Shown here: one piece after another, positions 47,939-55,476 of the stretch
How positions within the stretch are numbered: position 1 is the stretch's first letter
Layout of the letters: the number at the start of each line of letters is the position of its first letter
From: Pseudomonas parafulva NBRC 16636 = DSM 17004
GTDB lineage: Bacteria; Pseudomonadota; Gammaproteobacteria; Pseudomonadales; Pseudomonadaceae
Direction of reading: 5' to 3'
NCBI RefSeq assembly: GCF_000730645.1
Contig: NZ_BBIU01000036.1
Span: forward strand, 1-64,000
Length of the DNA stretch: 64,000 nucleotides
Program-made: the position numbers and the translations under genes
Notes under the pieces: generated by a model
Seen by the model: only the letters and a program-made list of their open reading frames with translations
Told to the model about the DNA's origin: nothing
The model's database searches: none

Positions 47939-48208
47939 ATGACGCCTGAAGTTGCTGTCGACCTGTTCCGCGATGCCTTGTGGCTGACCACGCTGATGGT
48001 GGCCGTGCTGGTGGTGCCGAGCCTGCTGGTGGGGTTGATGGTGGCCATGTTCCAGGCCGCCACGCAGATCAACGAACAGACCCTGAGCTTTCTGCCGCGC
48101 CTGCTGGTGATGCTGGTCACGCTGATCGTGGCCGGGCCCTGGCTGGTGCAGAAGTTCATGGAGTACATCACCAACCTGTACACCAACATTCCGCAACTGA
48201 TCGGTTGA
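47939..48208 (+). CDS. fliQ: FliQ, export gate protein
   Basis: Small membrane protein of 89 residues with two transmembrane helices (about 14-36 and 52-72) joined by a short loop (QAATQINEQTLSFLPR). Confidence 0.96.
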   Translation: MTPEVAVDLFRDALWLTTLMVAVLVVPSLLVGLMVAMFQAATQINEQTLSFLPRLLVMLVTLIVAGPWLVQKFMEYITNLYTNIPQLIG

Positions 48209-48215
48209 CGGCCTG

Positions 48216-48992
48216 ATGCTGGAACTGACTGACACGCAGATCGGCACCTGGGTAGCCACGTTCATCCTGCCGTTGTTCAGGGTGACGGCGGTGCTGATGA
48301 CCATGCCCATCTTCGGCACGCGCATGCTGCCGGCGCGGGTGCGCCTGTACGTTGCGGTGGCGATTACCGTGGTGATCGTGCCAGCGCTACCGCCATTGCC
48401 CCAGTTCGACCCCCTGAGCCTGCGCGGGCTGCTGCTGTGCGCCGAGCAGATCATCGTGGGCGCGCTGTTCGGCTTGGCCCTGCAGTTGCTGTTCCAGGCG
48501 TTCGTCATTGCCGGGCAGATCGTGGCGGTGCAGATGGGCATGGCGTTCGCGTCGATGGTGGACCCGGCCAACGGCGTGAACGTGGCGGTCATCAGCCAGT
48601 TCATGACCATGCTGGTGAGTGTGCTGTTTCTGCTGATGAACGGGCACCTGGTGGTGTTCGAGGTGCTGACCGAAAGCTTCACCACCTTGCCGGTGGGCAG
48701 TGCACTGATGGTGAACCACTTCTGGGAGTTGGCCGGGCGCATGAGCTGGATGTTCGCGGCCGGGTTGATTTTGATTTTGCCGGTGATTGCCGCCTTGCTG
48801 GTGGTGAACGTCGCTTTTGGCGTAATGACACGGGCGGCGCCGCAACTGAACATCTTCTCCATCGGTTTGCCGCTGACACTGGTCATGGGCATGCTGATCT
48901 TCTGGGTGGGCCTGGCCGATGTGTTGTCCCATTACCAGGCATTGGCCAGCGAGACGCTGCAATGGCTGCGTGAACTGGCGAGGGCGCGCTGA
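48216..48992 (+). CDS. fliR: FliR, export gate protein
   Basis: Membrane protein of 258 residues with about six hydrophobic segments and the FliR motif GMAFASMVDPANG. It closes the gate complex and contacts FlhB, whose gene begins 3 nt later. Confidence 0.96.
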   Translation: MLELTDTQIGTWVATFILPLFRVTAVLMTMPIFGTRMLPARVRLYVAVAITVVIVPALPPLPQFDPLSLRGLLLCAEQIIVGALFGLALQLLFQAFVIAGQIVAVQMGMAFASMVDPANGVNVAVISQFMTMLVSVLFLLMNGHLVVFEVLTESFTTLPVGSALMVNHFWELAGRMSWMFAAGLILILPVIAALLVVNVAFGVMTRAAPQLNIFSIGLPLTLVMGMLIFWVGLADVLSHYQALASETLQWLRELARAR

Positions 48993-48994
48993 GC

Positions 48995-50137
48995 ATGTCA
49001 GAGAGCGAGAGCGGTCAGGACAAGACAGAAGACCCCACCGAGAAACGCAAGCGCGACGCCCGCGAAAAGGGCGAGATCGCGCGCTCCAAAGAGCTGAACA
49101 CGGTGGCGGTGACCCTGGCGGGCGCCGGCGGGCTGCTGGCGTTTGGCGGAAACCTGGCCGAGACGTTGCTGACGCTGATGCGCATGAACTTCAGCCTCAC
49201 CCGTGAGGTGATTGTCGATGAGCGGTCGATGGGTGCGTTTTTGCTGGTGTCCGGCAAGATGGCCATCTGGGCTGTACAGCCTTTGCTCATCCTGTTGTTC
49301 GTGATCTCCTTCGTGGCCCCGATCGCCCTGGGCGGCTTTGTGTTTTCCGGTAGCCTGCTGCAACCCAAGTTCAGCCGCATGAACCCGCTGTCGGGGCTCA
49401 AGCGCATGTTCTCGATGCACGGCCTGACCGAACTGCTGAAGGCCATGGCGAAGTTTTGCGTGATTCTGATCGTGGCCGTGGTGGTGCTGGTCAACGACCG
49501 CCAGGCCTTGTTGTCGATTGCCAACGAGCCGCTGGAGCAGGCGATCATTCACAGCTTGCAGGTGGTGGGCTGGAGTGCCTTGTGGATGTCTGCCGGGCTG
49601 CTGCTGATTGCGGCAGCGGACGCGCCGTACCAGCTGTGGCAGACGCACAAGAAAATGAAGATGACCAAGCAGGAAGTGCGCGACGAATACAAGGACAGCG
49701 AAGGCAAACCTGAGGTCAAGCAACGTATCCGCCAGTTGCAGCGCGAGGTGTCGCAGCGGCGCATGATGGCGGCCGTGCCCCAGGCCGACGTGATCATCAC
49801 CAACCCCACCCATTACGCAGTGGCGTTGCAATACGACCCCGAAAACGGCAATGCGGCGCCTTTGCTGCTGGCCAAGGGCAGCGACTTCATGGCGCTCAAG
49901 ATCCGGGAGATCGGGGTAGAGCACAAGGTGCAGATTCTGGAGTCACCAGCGCTGGCGCGGGCGATCTACTATTCCACCGACGTGGAGCATGAAATCCCTG
50001 CGGGCCTGTACCTGGCCGTTGCCCAGGTGTTGGCCTATGTGTTCCAGATCCGCCAGTACCGCGCTGGCAAGGGCAAGCGCCCGGATCCGCTTAAGGATGA
50101 CCTGCCGATTCCGGCGGACTTGCGGCGGGATAATTGA
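48995..50137 (+). CDS. flhB: FlhB, export switch protein
   Basis: Export apparatus protein of 380 residues with four transmembrane segments (between about 30 and 215) and a cytoplasmic domain that cleaves itself at NPTH (Asn270-Pro271). This cleavage, together with FliK, switches export from hook to filament proteins. It ends fliLMNOPQR-flhB. Its last 130 nt have a decayed second copy at 50554-50684. Confidence 0.97.
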   Translation: MSESESGQDKTEDPTEKRKRDAREKGEIARSKELNTVAVTLAGAGGLLAFGGNLAETLLTLMRMNFSLTREVIVDERSMGAFLLVSGKMAIWAVQPLLILLFVISFVAPIALGGFVFSGSLLQPKFSRMNPLSGLKRMFSMHGLTELLKAMAKFCVILIVAVVVLVNDRQALLSIANEPLEQAIIHSLQVVGWSALWMSAGLLLIAAADAPYQLWQTHKKMKMTKQEVRDEYKDSEGKPEVKQRIRQLQREVSQRRMMAAVPQADVIITNPTHYAVALQYDPENGNAAPLLLAKGSDFMALKIREIGVEHKVQILESPALARAIYYSTDVEHEIPAGLYLAVAQVLAYVFQIRQYRAGKGKRPDPLKDDLPIPADLRRDN

Positions 50138-50200
50138 CCCGGCGCATGGCTGTACACAGCTTCGCGCATCCTGCCACAGGCAACACTGGCCAGAAAAAAA

Positions 50201-50424
50201 CGTAGGAGCGAGCGCAGCTCGCGATGCGCCGCGCGGGCGGCGCTCGATCTCCCAAGCGCTGCACCTGTAAAGGCGAACACCTGCCAGCCCAACCGCATTT
50301 TGCCGGTGAAGGGTCCCAGGCCGAGATTGCATCAGGGCCGCCAAGTGCTCGCCACAACGCGGTCTGCGCCTATTAGACCGAGCGCCGCCCGCGCGGCGCA
50401 TCGCGAGCTTTGCTCGCTCCTACG
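50201..50424. repeat. 46-nt inverted repeat around a 132-nt centre
   Basis: The arm 50201-50246 and the reverse complement of 50379-50424 agree at 44 of 46 positions. Each arm contains the REP-like core (GTAGGAGCGAGC...GCTCGCGATG) followed by a GC-only palindrome-rich part (CGCCGCGCGGGCGGCG). The two mismatches lie at the tip of the inner REP hairpin. The centre (50247-50378) shows no gene. Between 50425 and 50553 nothing else was recognised. Confidence 0.88.
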
Positions 50425-50553
50425 CTTACTTCGGGCCAGTCACGCCTATGACAGGCGCGCGCGACTGCCTAGTGGGTACGGCACGATGTCGCGTGATGCG
50501 CAAGGGGGTTGCGCGCAAACGCCACCGGCATAACTGGCCTCAAACAAACATAA

Positions 50554-50684
50554 ATTCTGGATTCCCCGGCGCTGGCCGTGGCGGGGCGATCTACTAGTCC
50601 ACCGAAGTGAAGCGCAAAATCCCTGAGGGCCTGTACTTGGTCGTCGCCCAGGTGTCGGCCTATGTGTTCCTAAGCCTCCAGTAC
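50554..50684 (+). pseudogene. Decayed copy of the flhB 3' end
   Basis: From ATTCTGG (50554) to CCAGTAC (50684) this stretch aligns with flhB positions 49934-50059 with roughly 80-85 percent identity by hand, in the same orientation. It carries a 5-nt insertion (near 50577) and an in-frame TAG (50595-50597), so it is not translated. The readable part STEVKRKIPEGLYLVVAQVS (in part) mirrors FlhB STDVEHEIPAGLYLAVAQVL. Nothing of the first 310 codons of flhB is present. Confidence 0.88.
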
Positions 50685-50991
50685 GTCCTCCGATTTGCGC
50701 CAGATACGCTGCGTGCCTGCAGGCATTAAATAGGCTCACAGGCTCGCAGCTATTCAAGGCTCGGGTGGATTTTGCGCCCTTGGGAGACTCGGGAGCTGAA
50801 ACAGCGACGGCCCGGATCTGGCGGCTGTACGCCCAGCCAGAGCGTCGAGAGGCAGGATTGTTGGTGGAGGAGGTGGGTGAGGTAGACAAGGGCATAGATC
50901 ATCCATTTCGTTGAGAAAAGGCGTCCGTGCCGTTGCGCTTTATTGGATATTGGATACAGTAGCCGAGCCGAACCGTACCTTGAGATCTAAA
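50685..50991 (+). other. Gap before ddl with an unexplained open frame
   Basis: No recognised gene. One plus-strand frame without stop codons runs from about 50650 to the TGA at 50912-50914 and reads, in part, GSQLFKARVDFAPLGD and IWRLYAQPERREAGLL, ending DKGIDHPFR. It has no start codon with a ribosome-binding site and I do not recognise it. It may be the tail of a lost gene. The last 75 nt before ddl are A/T-richer and probably hold its promoter. Confidence 0.4.
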
Positions 50992-52044
50992 ATGAAACAA
51001 AATGTTATTGCGCTAATTTTTGGTGGGCGAAGCACTGAGCACGCCGTATCTCTCATGTCGGCCCGCAACCTTCACCAGGCCCTGATTTCTCTGGGTCACT
51101 CAGTGCATTGCGTTGGAATCGACAGAACCGGCGTATGGCGTTACCAAGGCCGACCACGTGAGTTCCCGGGGGAGGTGGACACAACTGCACCTGTACTGAC
51201 GCTGCAGCCTGGTAGGTCAGCGTTGATCCATTCAGGCCCGGGATCTGCTTCAGAAGAAATCGCGGTCGACCTGATTTTTCCGGCACTTCATGGACTGTAT
51301 GGGGAAGACGGTGCGATCCAGGGGCTGAGTGCTATGTGTGGTATTCCGTGCGTCGGCTCGGGAATACTCGGCTCTGCGGTTTCCATGGACAAAGACGTCA
51401 CCAAGCGACTCGTAAGCGCAGCGGGGATCAAGGTGGCTCCCTGGATTGCGGATTATGAGATGCACCCCTGGTCTTGGTTGTTAGATTCCCTGGGCGGAGA
51501 GGTGCTCTTCGTGAAGCCTGCCACTTCTGGATCTTCCATTGGTGTGGCGCGAGTGACCTGCGAGTCCGAATACCGTGAGGCTTACGCGGCGGCTCGACAC
51601 TTGGATCCAAAGGTGATCGTGGAAAAAGAGATCAAAGGCAGGGAAATTGAGTGTGGAATCCTAGAGCGGCGTGGGCGAGCCATTGCATCACTGCCCGGTG
51701 AAATTGTGCCCGTCACTGGCCATGATTTTTATAACTACGATGCCAAGTACACTGCTCATCAGCCCTCGACGCTGCTTGTGCCTAGCCCTGTCTCTTTGAC
51801 GCTGTCCATGAGCATCCAACAGCTGTCTTTGGAGGTATTCCGATGCTTGGGCCTGACAGGCTTGGCCAGGATCGATTTTTTCCTTCAGAACAATGATGAG
51901 CTTATTCTGAATGAAGTGAACACATTGCCTGGATTCACCAAAGCGAGTATGTACCCTAAAATGTTCCAAGCCACAGGCTATTCGCTTGAAAGCATCGTAG
52001 ACGAGTTGGTCAGCGCTGTGATCAGGGCATCGTCGGAACCTTGA
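50992..52044 (+). CDS. ddl: D-alanine--D-alanine ligase
   Basis: ATP-grasp ligase of 350 residues that joins two D-Ala for peptidoglycan synthesis. The family motifs are present: FGGRSTEHAVS at the N-terminus, HGLYGEDGAIQG, VKPATSGSSIGV (ATP-binding), the omega-loop KYTAH with the Lys-Tyr typical of D-Ala-D-Ala rather than D-lactate enzymes, and NEVNTLPGFT (Mg2+ ligands). The ATG at 50992 gives the usual MKQNVIALIFGGRS start; 27 upstream codons are in frame without a convincing site. Codons such as ATT, TTT, AGA and GGA are commoner than in the flagellar genes. It is not part of a cell-division or mur cluster, so it is likely a second Ddl beside a housekeeping copy elsewhere. It converges on the GntR gene with 3 nt between. 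Confidence 0.92.
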   Translation: MKQNVIALIFGGRSTEHAVSLMSARNLHQALISLGHSVHCVGIDRTGVWRYQGRPREFPGEVDTTAPVLTLQPGRSALIHSGPGSASEEIAVDLIFPALHGLYGEDGAIQGLSAMCGIPCVGSGILGSAVSMDKDVTKRLVSAAGIKVAPWIADYEMHPWSWLLDSLGGEVLFVKPATSGSSIGVARVTCESEYREAYAAARHLDPKVIVEKEIKGREIECGILERRGRAIASLPGEIVPVTGHDFYNYDAKYTAHQPSTLLVPSPVSLTLSMSIQQLSLEVFRCLGLTGLARIDFFLQNNDELILNEVNTLPGFTKASMYPKMFQATGYSLESIVDELVSAVIRASSEP

Positions 52045-52047
52045 CTG

Positions 52048-52737
52048 CTACGAATTAATGCCCTGATGGCGACTCAGGAAATTAACGATCTCATCTCTTC
52101 CCGCTTCTAGGTGGTGCCGTAGCACGTGTTTGGCTAATTCACGGTCCCCCCTACGGCAAGCCTCGAGAATGGTAAAATGGTCCTCTTCGGATTTCTGGTG
52201 ATAGTCCAAGTTGCTGAGCAAAAAACGGAGGTGTCTGTCGACGGCTTGATGAAGCGACTTTATGAGTGCCAGCAGCCGAGGGCGTTTTGACCGCGCGTAC
52301 AGAAAATTGTGAAATTGCTCATTTAGCTCGCCTAGCGTGTGGGGATCTCGCTGGGTAGCCATTGCTTGGATGCATTTTTCCATCTCCAAGATATCTTCAT
52401 TGGAAATGTCGCCAAACCCAAAATCCAATGCAGTCGTTTCTGCCATGATGCGCATGTCGTAAATCTCGACCACATCGTCAATCGTCATAACGGAGACAAA
52501 CGCACCTTTGTTGCGCTCGGTGGTAACCAATCCTTCCGCTTCGAGTTGTCTTATAGCATCACGGATCGGCATGCGGCTTACACCGAATTTGGCCGCTAAT
52601 TCATCTTGGCGCAATTGTGCACCCTCTGGAATCTTGCCTGAAAGGATGCCATTGCGAAGTGAGTCAGCAACAAACGCCATCGCGGTTTTTTGCTGATAAC
52701 CTGTTGGCACTGTGAAGCTGTCAGGAAGCGGGGACAC
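52048..52737 (-). CDS. GntR-family (FCD subfamily) transcriptional regulator
   Basis: Regulator of 229 residues from GTG at 52737. The winged helix at about 15-80 includes LRQDELAAKFGVSRMPIRDAIRQLEAEGL (read in part). The C-terminal FCD domain (about 95-215) contains the metal/ligand residues typical of this group (NEQFHNFLY and DHFTILEACRRGD with His). GGAG stands 6 nt before the GTG at 52737. Starts at 52800 (ATG) or 52806 (GTG) would add about 21-23 residues of unusual sequence. Its target is not known; the adjacent ddl is the obvious candidate but the two are convergent, not divergent. Confidence 0.88.
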   Translation of the reverse strand: MSPLPDSFTVPTGYQQKTAMAFVADSLRNGILSGKIPEGAQLRQDELAAKFGVSRMPIRDAIRQLEAEGLVTTERNKGAFVSVMTIDDVVEIYDMRIMAETTALDFGFGDISNEDILEMEKCIQAMATQRDPHTLGELNEQFHNFLYARSKRPRLLALIKSLHQAVDRHLRFLLSNLDYHQKSEEDHFTILEACRRGDRELAKHVLRHHLEAGRDEIVNFLSRHQGINS

Positions 52738-53335
52738 GCTAATCTCCGAGATCGTTATAAAAGCATGCCGAAGGTAGCACAACGCTGAAACCTCAGCCAT
52801 CTTCACGGGCGTTTCTATATAACGGATTGGATGGCTTCAACGTCAGCGATGTTCCAATGTCTTTAGCATCCTGCGTTGGGCGAGCTTGCATGTTAAGCAT
52901 TAAGTCGAGGCATCTACAATCCGCGGCGCGTCTTTACCTCTGGGTGAGGATTGAGTCATTCAAAACGTCGTACGATAAGCTTTGAGAATGTCAACGCTGC
53001 GTGGCAACGGCTCTCGGCTGCGGGCCCCGTCAGGGCATGCTCATCGCAATGCTCATTCATCTCGACGGGGAAATGCAGAACCCTGATGGCTCCCGCTACT
53101 GGCGTCCCACGCTGTTGGCCGGAGTGATGCAGTGACCTTGTCCGACCGTCACCATGGGTTTCATCCATGCAAACCTCGCTTTTATACGGTGGCGGTCATC
53201 GATAGGTCATGCATTTCAGTCCCTGTGCTGGGACAAACCGATTTATCTCTCAGCCCCCCAAAGTTGGAAAGCTTCTTGCAATGCCAGCGCCAGGCGCCCA
53301 TCTGGCGTCAAAGTTTTGCATCAAGAGGACTCGCG
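52738..53335. other. GntR-flhA intergenic region with right border of the inserted segment
   Basis: About 600 bp without a recognised gene. The first 250 bp are A/T-richer and should hold the GntR promoter. An open plus frame between stop codons at about 52984 and 53134 reads, in part, GMLIAMLIHLDGEMQ and SRYWRPTLLAGVMQ; I do not recognise it and it may be a gene remnant. From about 53200 the DNA looks like ordinary flagellar control DNA, with the flhA sigma-54 promoter at 53264. Confidence 0.5.
53264..53280 (+). promoter_or_regulatory. Sigma-54 promoter of flhA
   Basis: GTTGGAAAGCTTCTTGCAA has GG at 53266-53267 and GC at 53278-53279 with ten bases between. The -12 part TTGCA is perfect; the -24 part TTGGAAAG differs from TGGCACG at two positions. 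It lies 56 nt before the flhA start. Confidence 0.75.
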
Positions 53336-55465
53336 GTGGATCGCACTCAGTTAATCAGCAACGCCCGCCACAACCTGGCCGGGCTTGGCCGGGGCAACCT
53401 GGGCGTGCCGATTTTGTTGCTGGTGATGCTGGCAATGATGATGCTGCCGATCCCCCCGTTCCTGCTGGACGTGTTCTTCACCTTCAACATCGCCCTGTCG
53501 ATCGTGGTGCTGCTGGTGTGCGTCTACGCCCTGCGCCCGCTCGACTTCGCTGCGTTCCCCACCATCCTGCTAGTGGCCACGCTGCTGCGCCTAGCCCTGA
53601 ACGTGGCATCCACCCGGGTGGTGATGCTGCACGGCCAAGAGGGCCACGGCGCTGCGGGCAAGGTGATACAGGCCTTTGGCGAAGTAGTGATCGGCGGCAA
53701 CTACGTGGTCGGTGCCGTGGTGTTCGCCATCCTCATGATCATCAACTTCGTGGTGGTGACCAAGGGCGCGGGGCGTATCTCCGAGGTAAGTGCGCGGTTC
53801 ACCCTGGACGCCATGCCCGGCAAGCAGATGGCAATCGACGCCGACCTCAACGCTGGCCTGATCGATCAGGCCCAGGCCAAGGCGCGCCGTAGCGAGGTGG
53901 CCCAGGAGGCCGAGTTCTACGGCTCGATGGACGGTGCCAGCAAGTTCGTGCGCGGTGACGCCATTGCCGGCCTGCTGATTCTGTTCATTAACCTGATCGG
54001 CGGCATGCTGATCGGCATGCTGCAGCATGGCATGAGCTTCGGCGACGCCGGTAAGGTGTACGCACTGTTGACCATCGGTGACGGTTTGGTGGCGCAGTTG
54101 CCATCGCTGTTGCTGTCCACTGCCGCCGCCATCATGGTTACCCGCGCCTCGGGCTCCGAGGACATGGGCAAGCTGATCAACCGGCAGATGTTCGACTCGC
54201 CCAAGGCGCTGGCGGTGTCGGGGGGGCTGATGATCGTCATGGGCCTGGTACCCGGCATGCCCCATGTCGCCTTCCTCAGCCTTGGCCTGATGGCGGGCGG
54301 TGGCGCCTACCTGGTCTGGAAAAAGCAGCAGAAAACCAAACAGCTGGCGGTGCAGGAAGCGCAACGCCAACAAGACCTGCTACCCTCGCCACAGCGCGCA
54401 GCCGAAACCAAGGAACTGGGCTGGGACGACGTCACCCCGATCGACATGATCGGCCTGGAAGTGGGCTACCGCCTGATCCCCCTGGTGGACCGCAACCAGG
54501 GCGGGCAGTTGCTGGCGCGTATCAAGGGCGTGCGCAAGAAGTTGTCCCAGGACCTGGGCTTCCTCATGCCCACTGTGCATATTCGCGACAACCTCGACCT
54601 GCAGCCCAGTGCCTATCGCCTGACCCTCATGGGCGTGATCCTGGCCGAAGCTGAGATCTACCCGGACCGCGAGCTGGCCATCAACCCCGGCCAGGTGTTC
54701 GGCACCCTCAACGGCATCGCCGCCCGTGACCCGGCCTTCGGCCTGGAAGCGGTGTGGATCGACGTGGGCCAGCGCTCCCAGGCGCAGTCACTGGGCTACA
54801 CCGTGGTTGATGCCAGCACCGTGGTGGCCACCCACCTTAACCAGATCCTGCAGAAACACTGCCACGAACTGATCGGCCACGAGGAAGTTCAGCAACTGCT
54901 GCAGGTGCTGGCCAAGGCTTCGCCTAAACTGGCTGAAGAACTGGTGCCGGGTGTCATTTCCTTGTCGGGGCTGTTGAAGGTATTGCAGGCGCTGTTGTCA
55001 GAGCAGGTGCCGGTGCGGGACATTCGCAGCATTGCCGAGTCCATCGCCAACAATGCGGCCAAGAGTCAAGATACCGCCGCGCTGGTAGCGGCAGTGCGCG
55101 TCGGATTGTGTCGCGCCATCGTGCAAAGCATTGTAGGCGTTGAGTCCGAGCTGCCTGTGATCACCCTTGAGCCCAGGTTGGAACAGATTTTGCTCAATAG
55201 TCTGCAACGGGCCGGGCAAGGTCAGGAAGACGGTGTTCTTCTGGAGCCGAGCATGGCCGAAAAGCTGCAGCGTTCGCTGATCGAAGCCGCCCAGCGTCAG
55301 GAGATGCAGGGCCAACCGGCCATCCTCCTGGTCGCCGGCCCGATCCGCGCCATGCTCTCGCGTTTTGGCCGGCTGGCTGTACCGAACCTGCACGTGCTGG
55401 CGTATCAGGAAATTCCTGACAACAAGCAAGTCACCATCGTTGCCACCGTGGGCCCTAACGGCTGA
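53336..55465 (+). CDS. flhA: FlhA, export gate protein
   Basis: Large export-gate protein of 709 residues. Eight membrane segments lie in the first half, with the FHIPEP-type region around 140-165 (VVTKGAGRISEVSARFTLDAMPGKQMAIDADLNAG, read in part), followed by the cytoplasmic ring domain that docks substrates and chaperones. The GTG at 53336 (VDRTQLISNAR) follows GAGGA (53325-53329). The frame is open 204 nt further upstream, but that stretch contains the promoter and is not expected to be translated. Confidence 0.96.
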   Translation: MDRTQLISNARHNLAGLGRGNLGVPILLLVMLAMMMLPIPPFLLDVFFTFNIALSIVVLLVCVYALRPLDFAAFPTILLVATLLRLALNVASTRVVMLHGQEGHGAAGKVIQAFGEVVIGGNYVVGAVVFAILMIINFVVVTKGAGRISEVSARFTLDAMPGKQMAIDADLNAGLIDQAQAKARRSEVAQEAEFYGSMDGASKFVRGDAIAGLLILFINLIGGMLIGMLQHGMSFGDAGKVYALLTIGDGLVAQLPSLLLSTAAAIMVTRASGSEDMGKLINRQMFDSPKALAVSGGLMIVMGLVPGMPHVAFLSLGLMAGGGAYLVWKKQQKTKQLAVQEAQRQQDLLPSPQRAAETKELGWDDVTPIDMIGLEVGYRLIPLVDRNQGGQLLARIKGVRKKLSQDLGFLMPTVHIRDNLDLQPSAYRLTLMGVILAEAEIYPDRELAINPGQVFGTLNGIAARDPAFGLEAVWIDVGQRSQAQSLGYTVVDASTVVATHLNQILQKHCHELIGHEEVQQLLQVLAKASPKLAEELVPGVISLSGLLKVLQALLSEQVPVRDIRSIAESIANNAAKSQDTAALVAAVRVGLCRAIVQSIVGVESELPVITLEPRLEQILLNSLQRAGQGQEDGVLLEPSMAEKLQRSLIEAAQRQEMQGQPAILLVAGPIRAMLSRFGRLAVPNLHVLAYQEIPDNKQVTIVATVGPNG

Positions 55466-55476
55466 GGTAGTGGATA

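Noticed and set aside
50201-50424. CRISPR array or IS element
   Set aside because: There is only one inverted pair with no regularly spaced direct repeats and no transposase frame in the 132-nt centre.
50554-50684. Possibility that the second flhB-like stretch is a functional small gene
   Set aside because: It has an in-frame stop codon and a 5-nt insertion and lacks a start codon.
53310-53330. Alternative sigma-54 site CTGGCGTCAAAGTTTTGCAT before flhA
   Set aside because: The GG to GC distance is twelve bases, not ten, and a properly spaced site exists at 53264-53280.
53132-53335. N-terminal extension of FlhA by 68 residues
   Set aside because: The stretch contains the sigma-54 promoter and has no relation to FlhA N-termini; the GTG at 53336 has a good ribosome-binding site.
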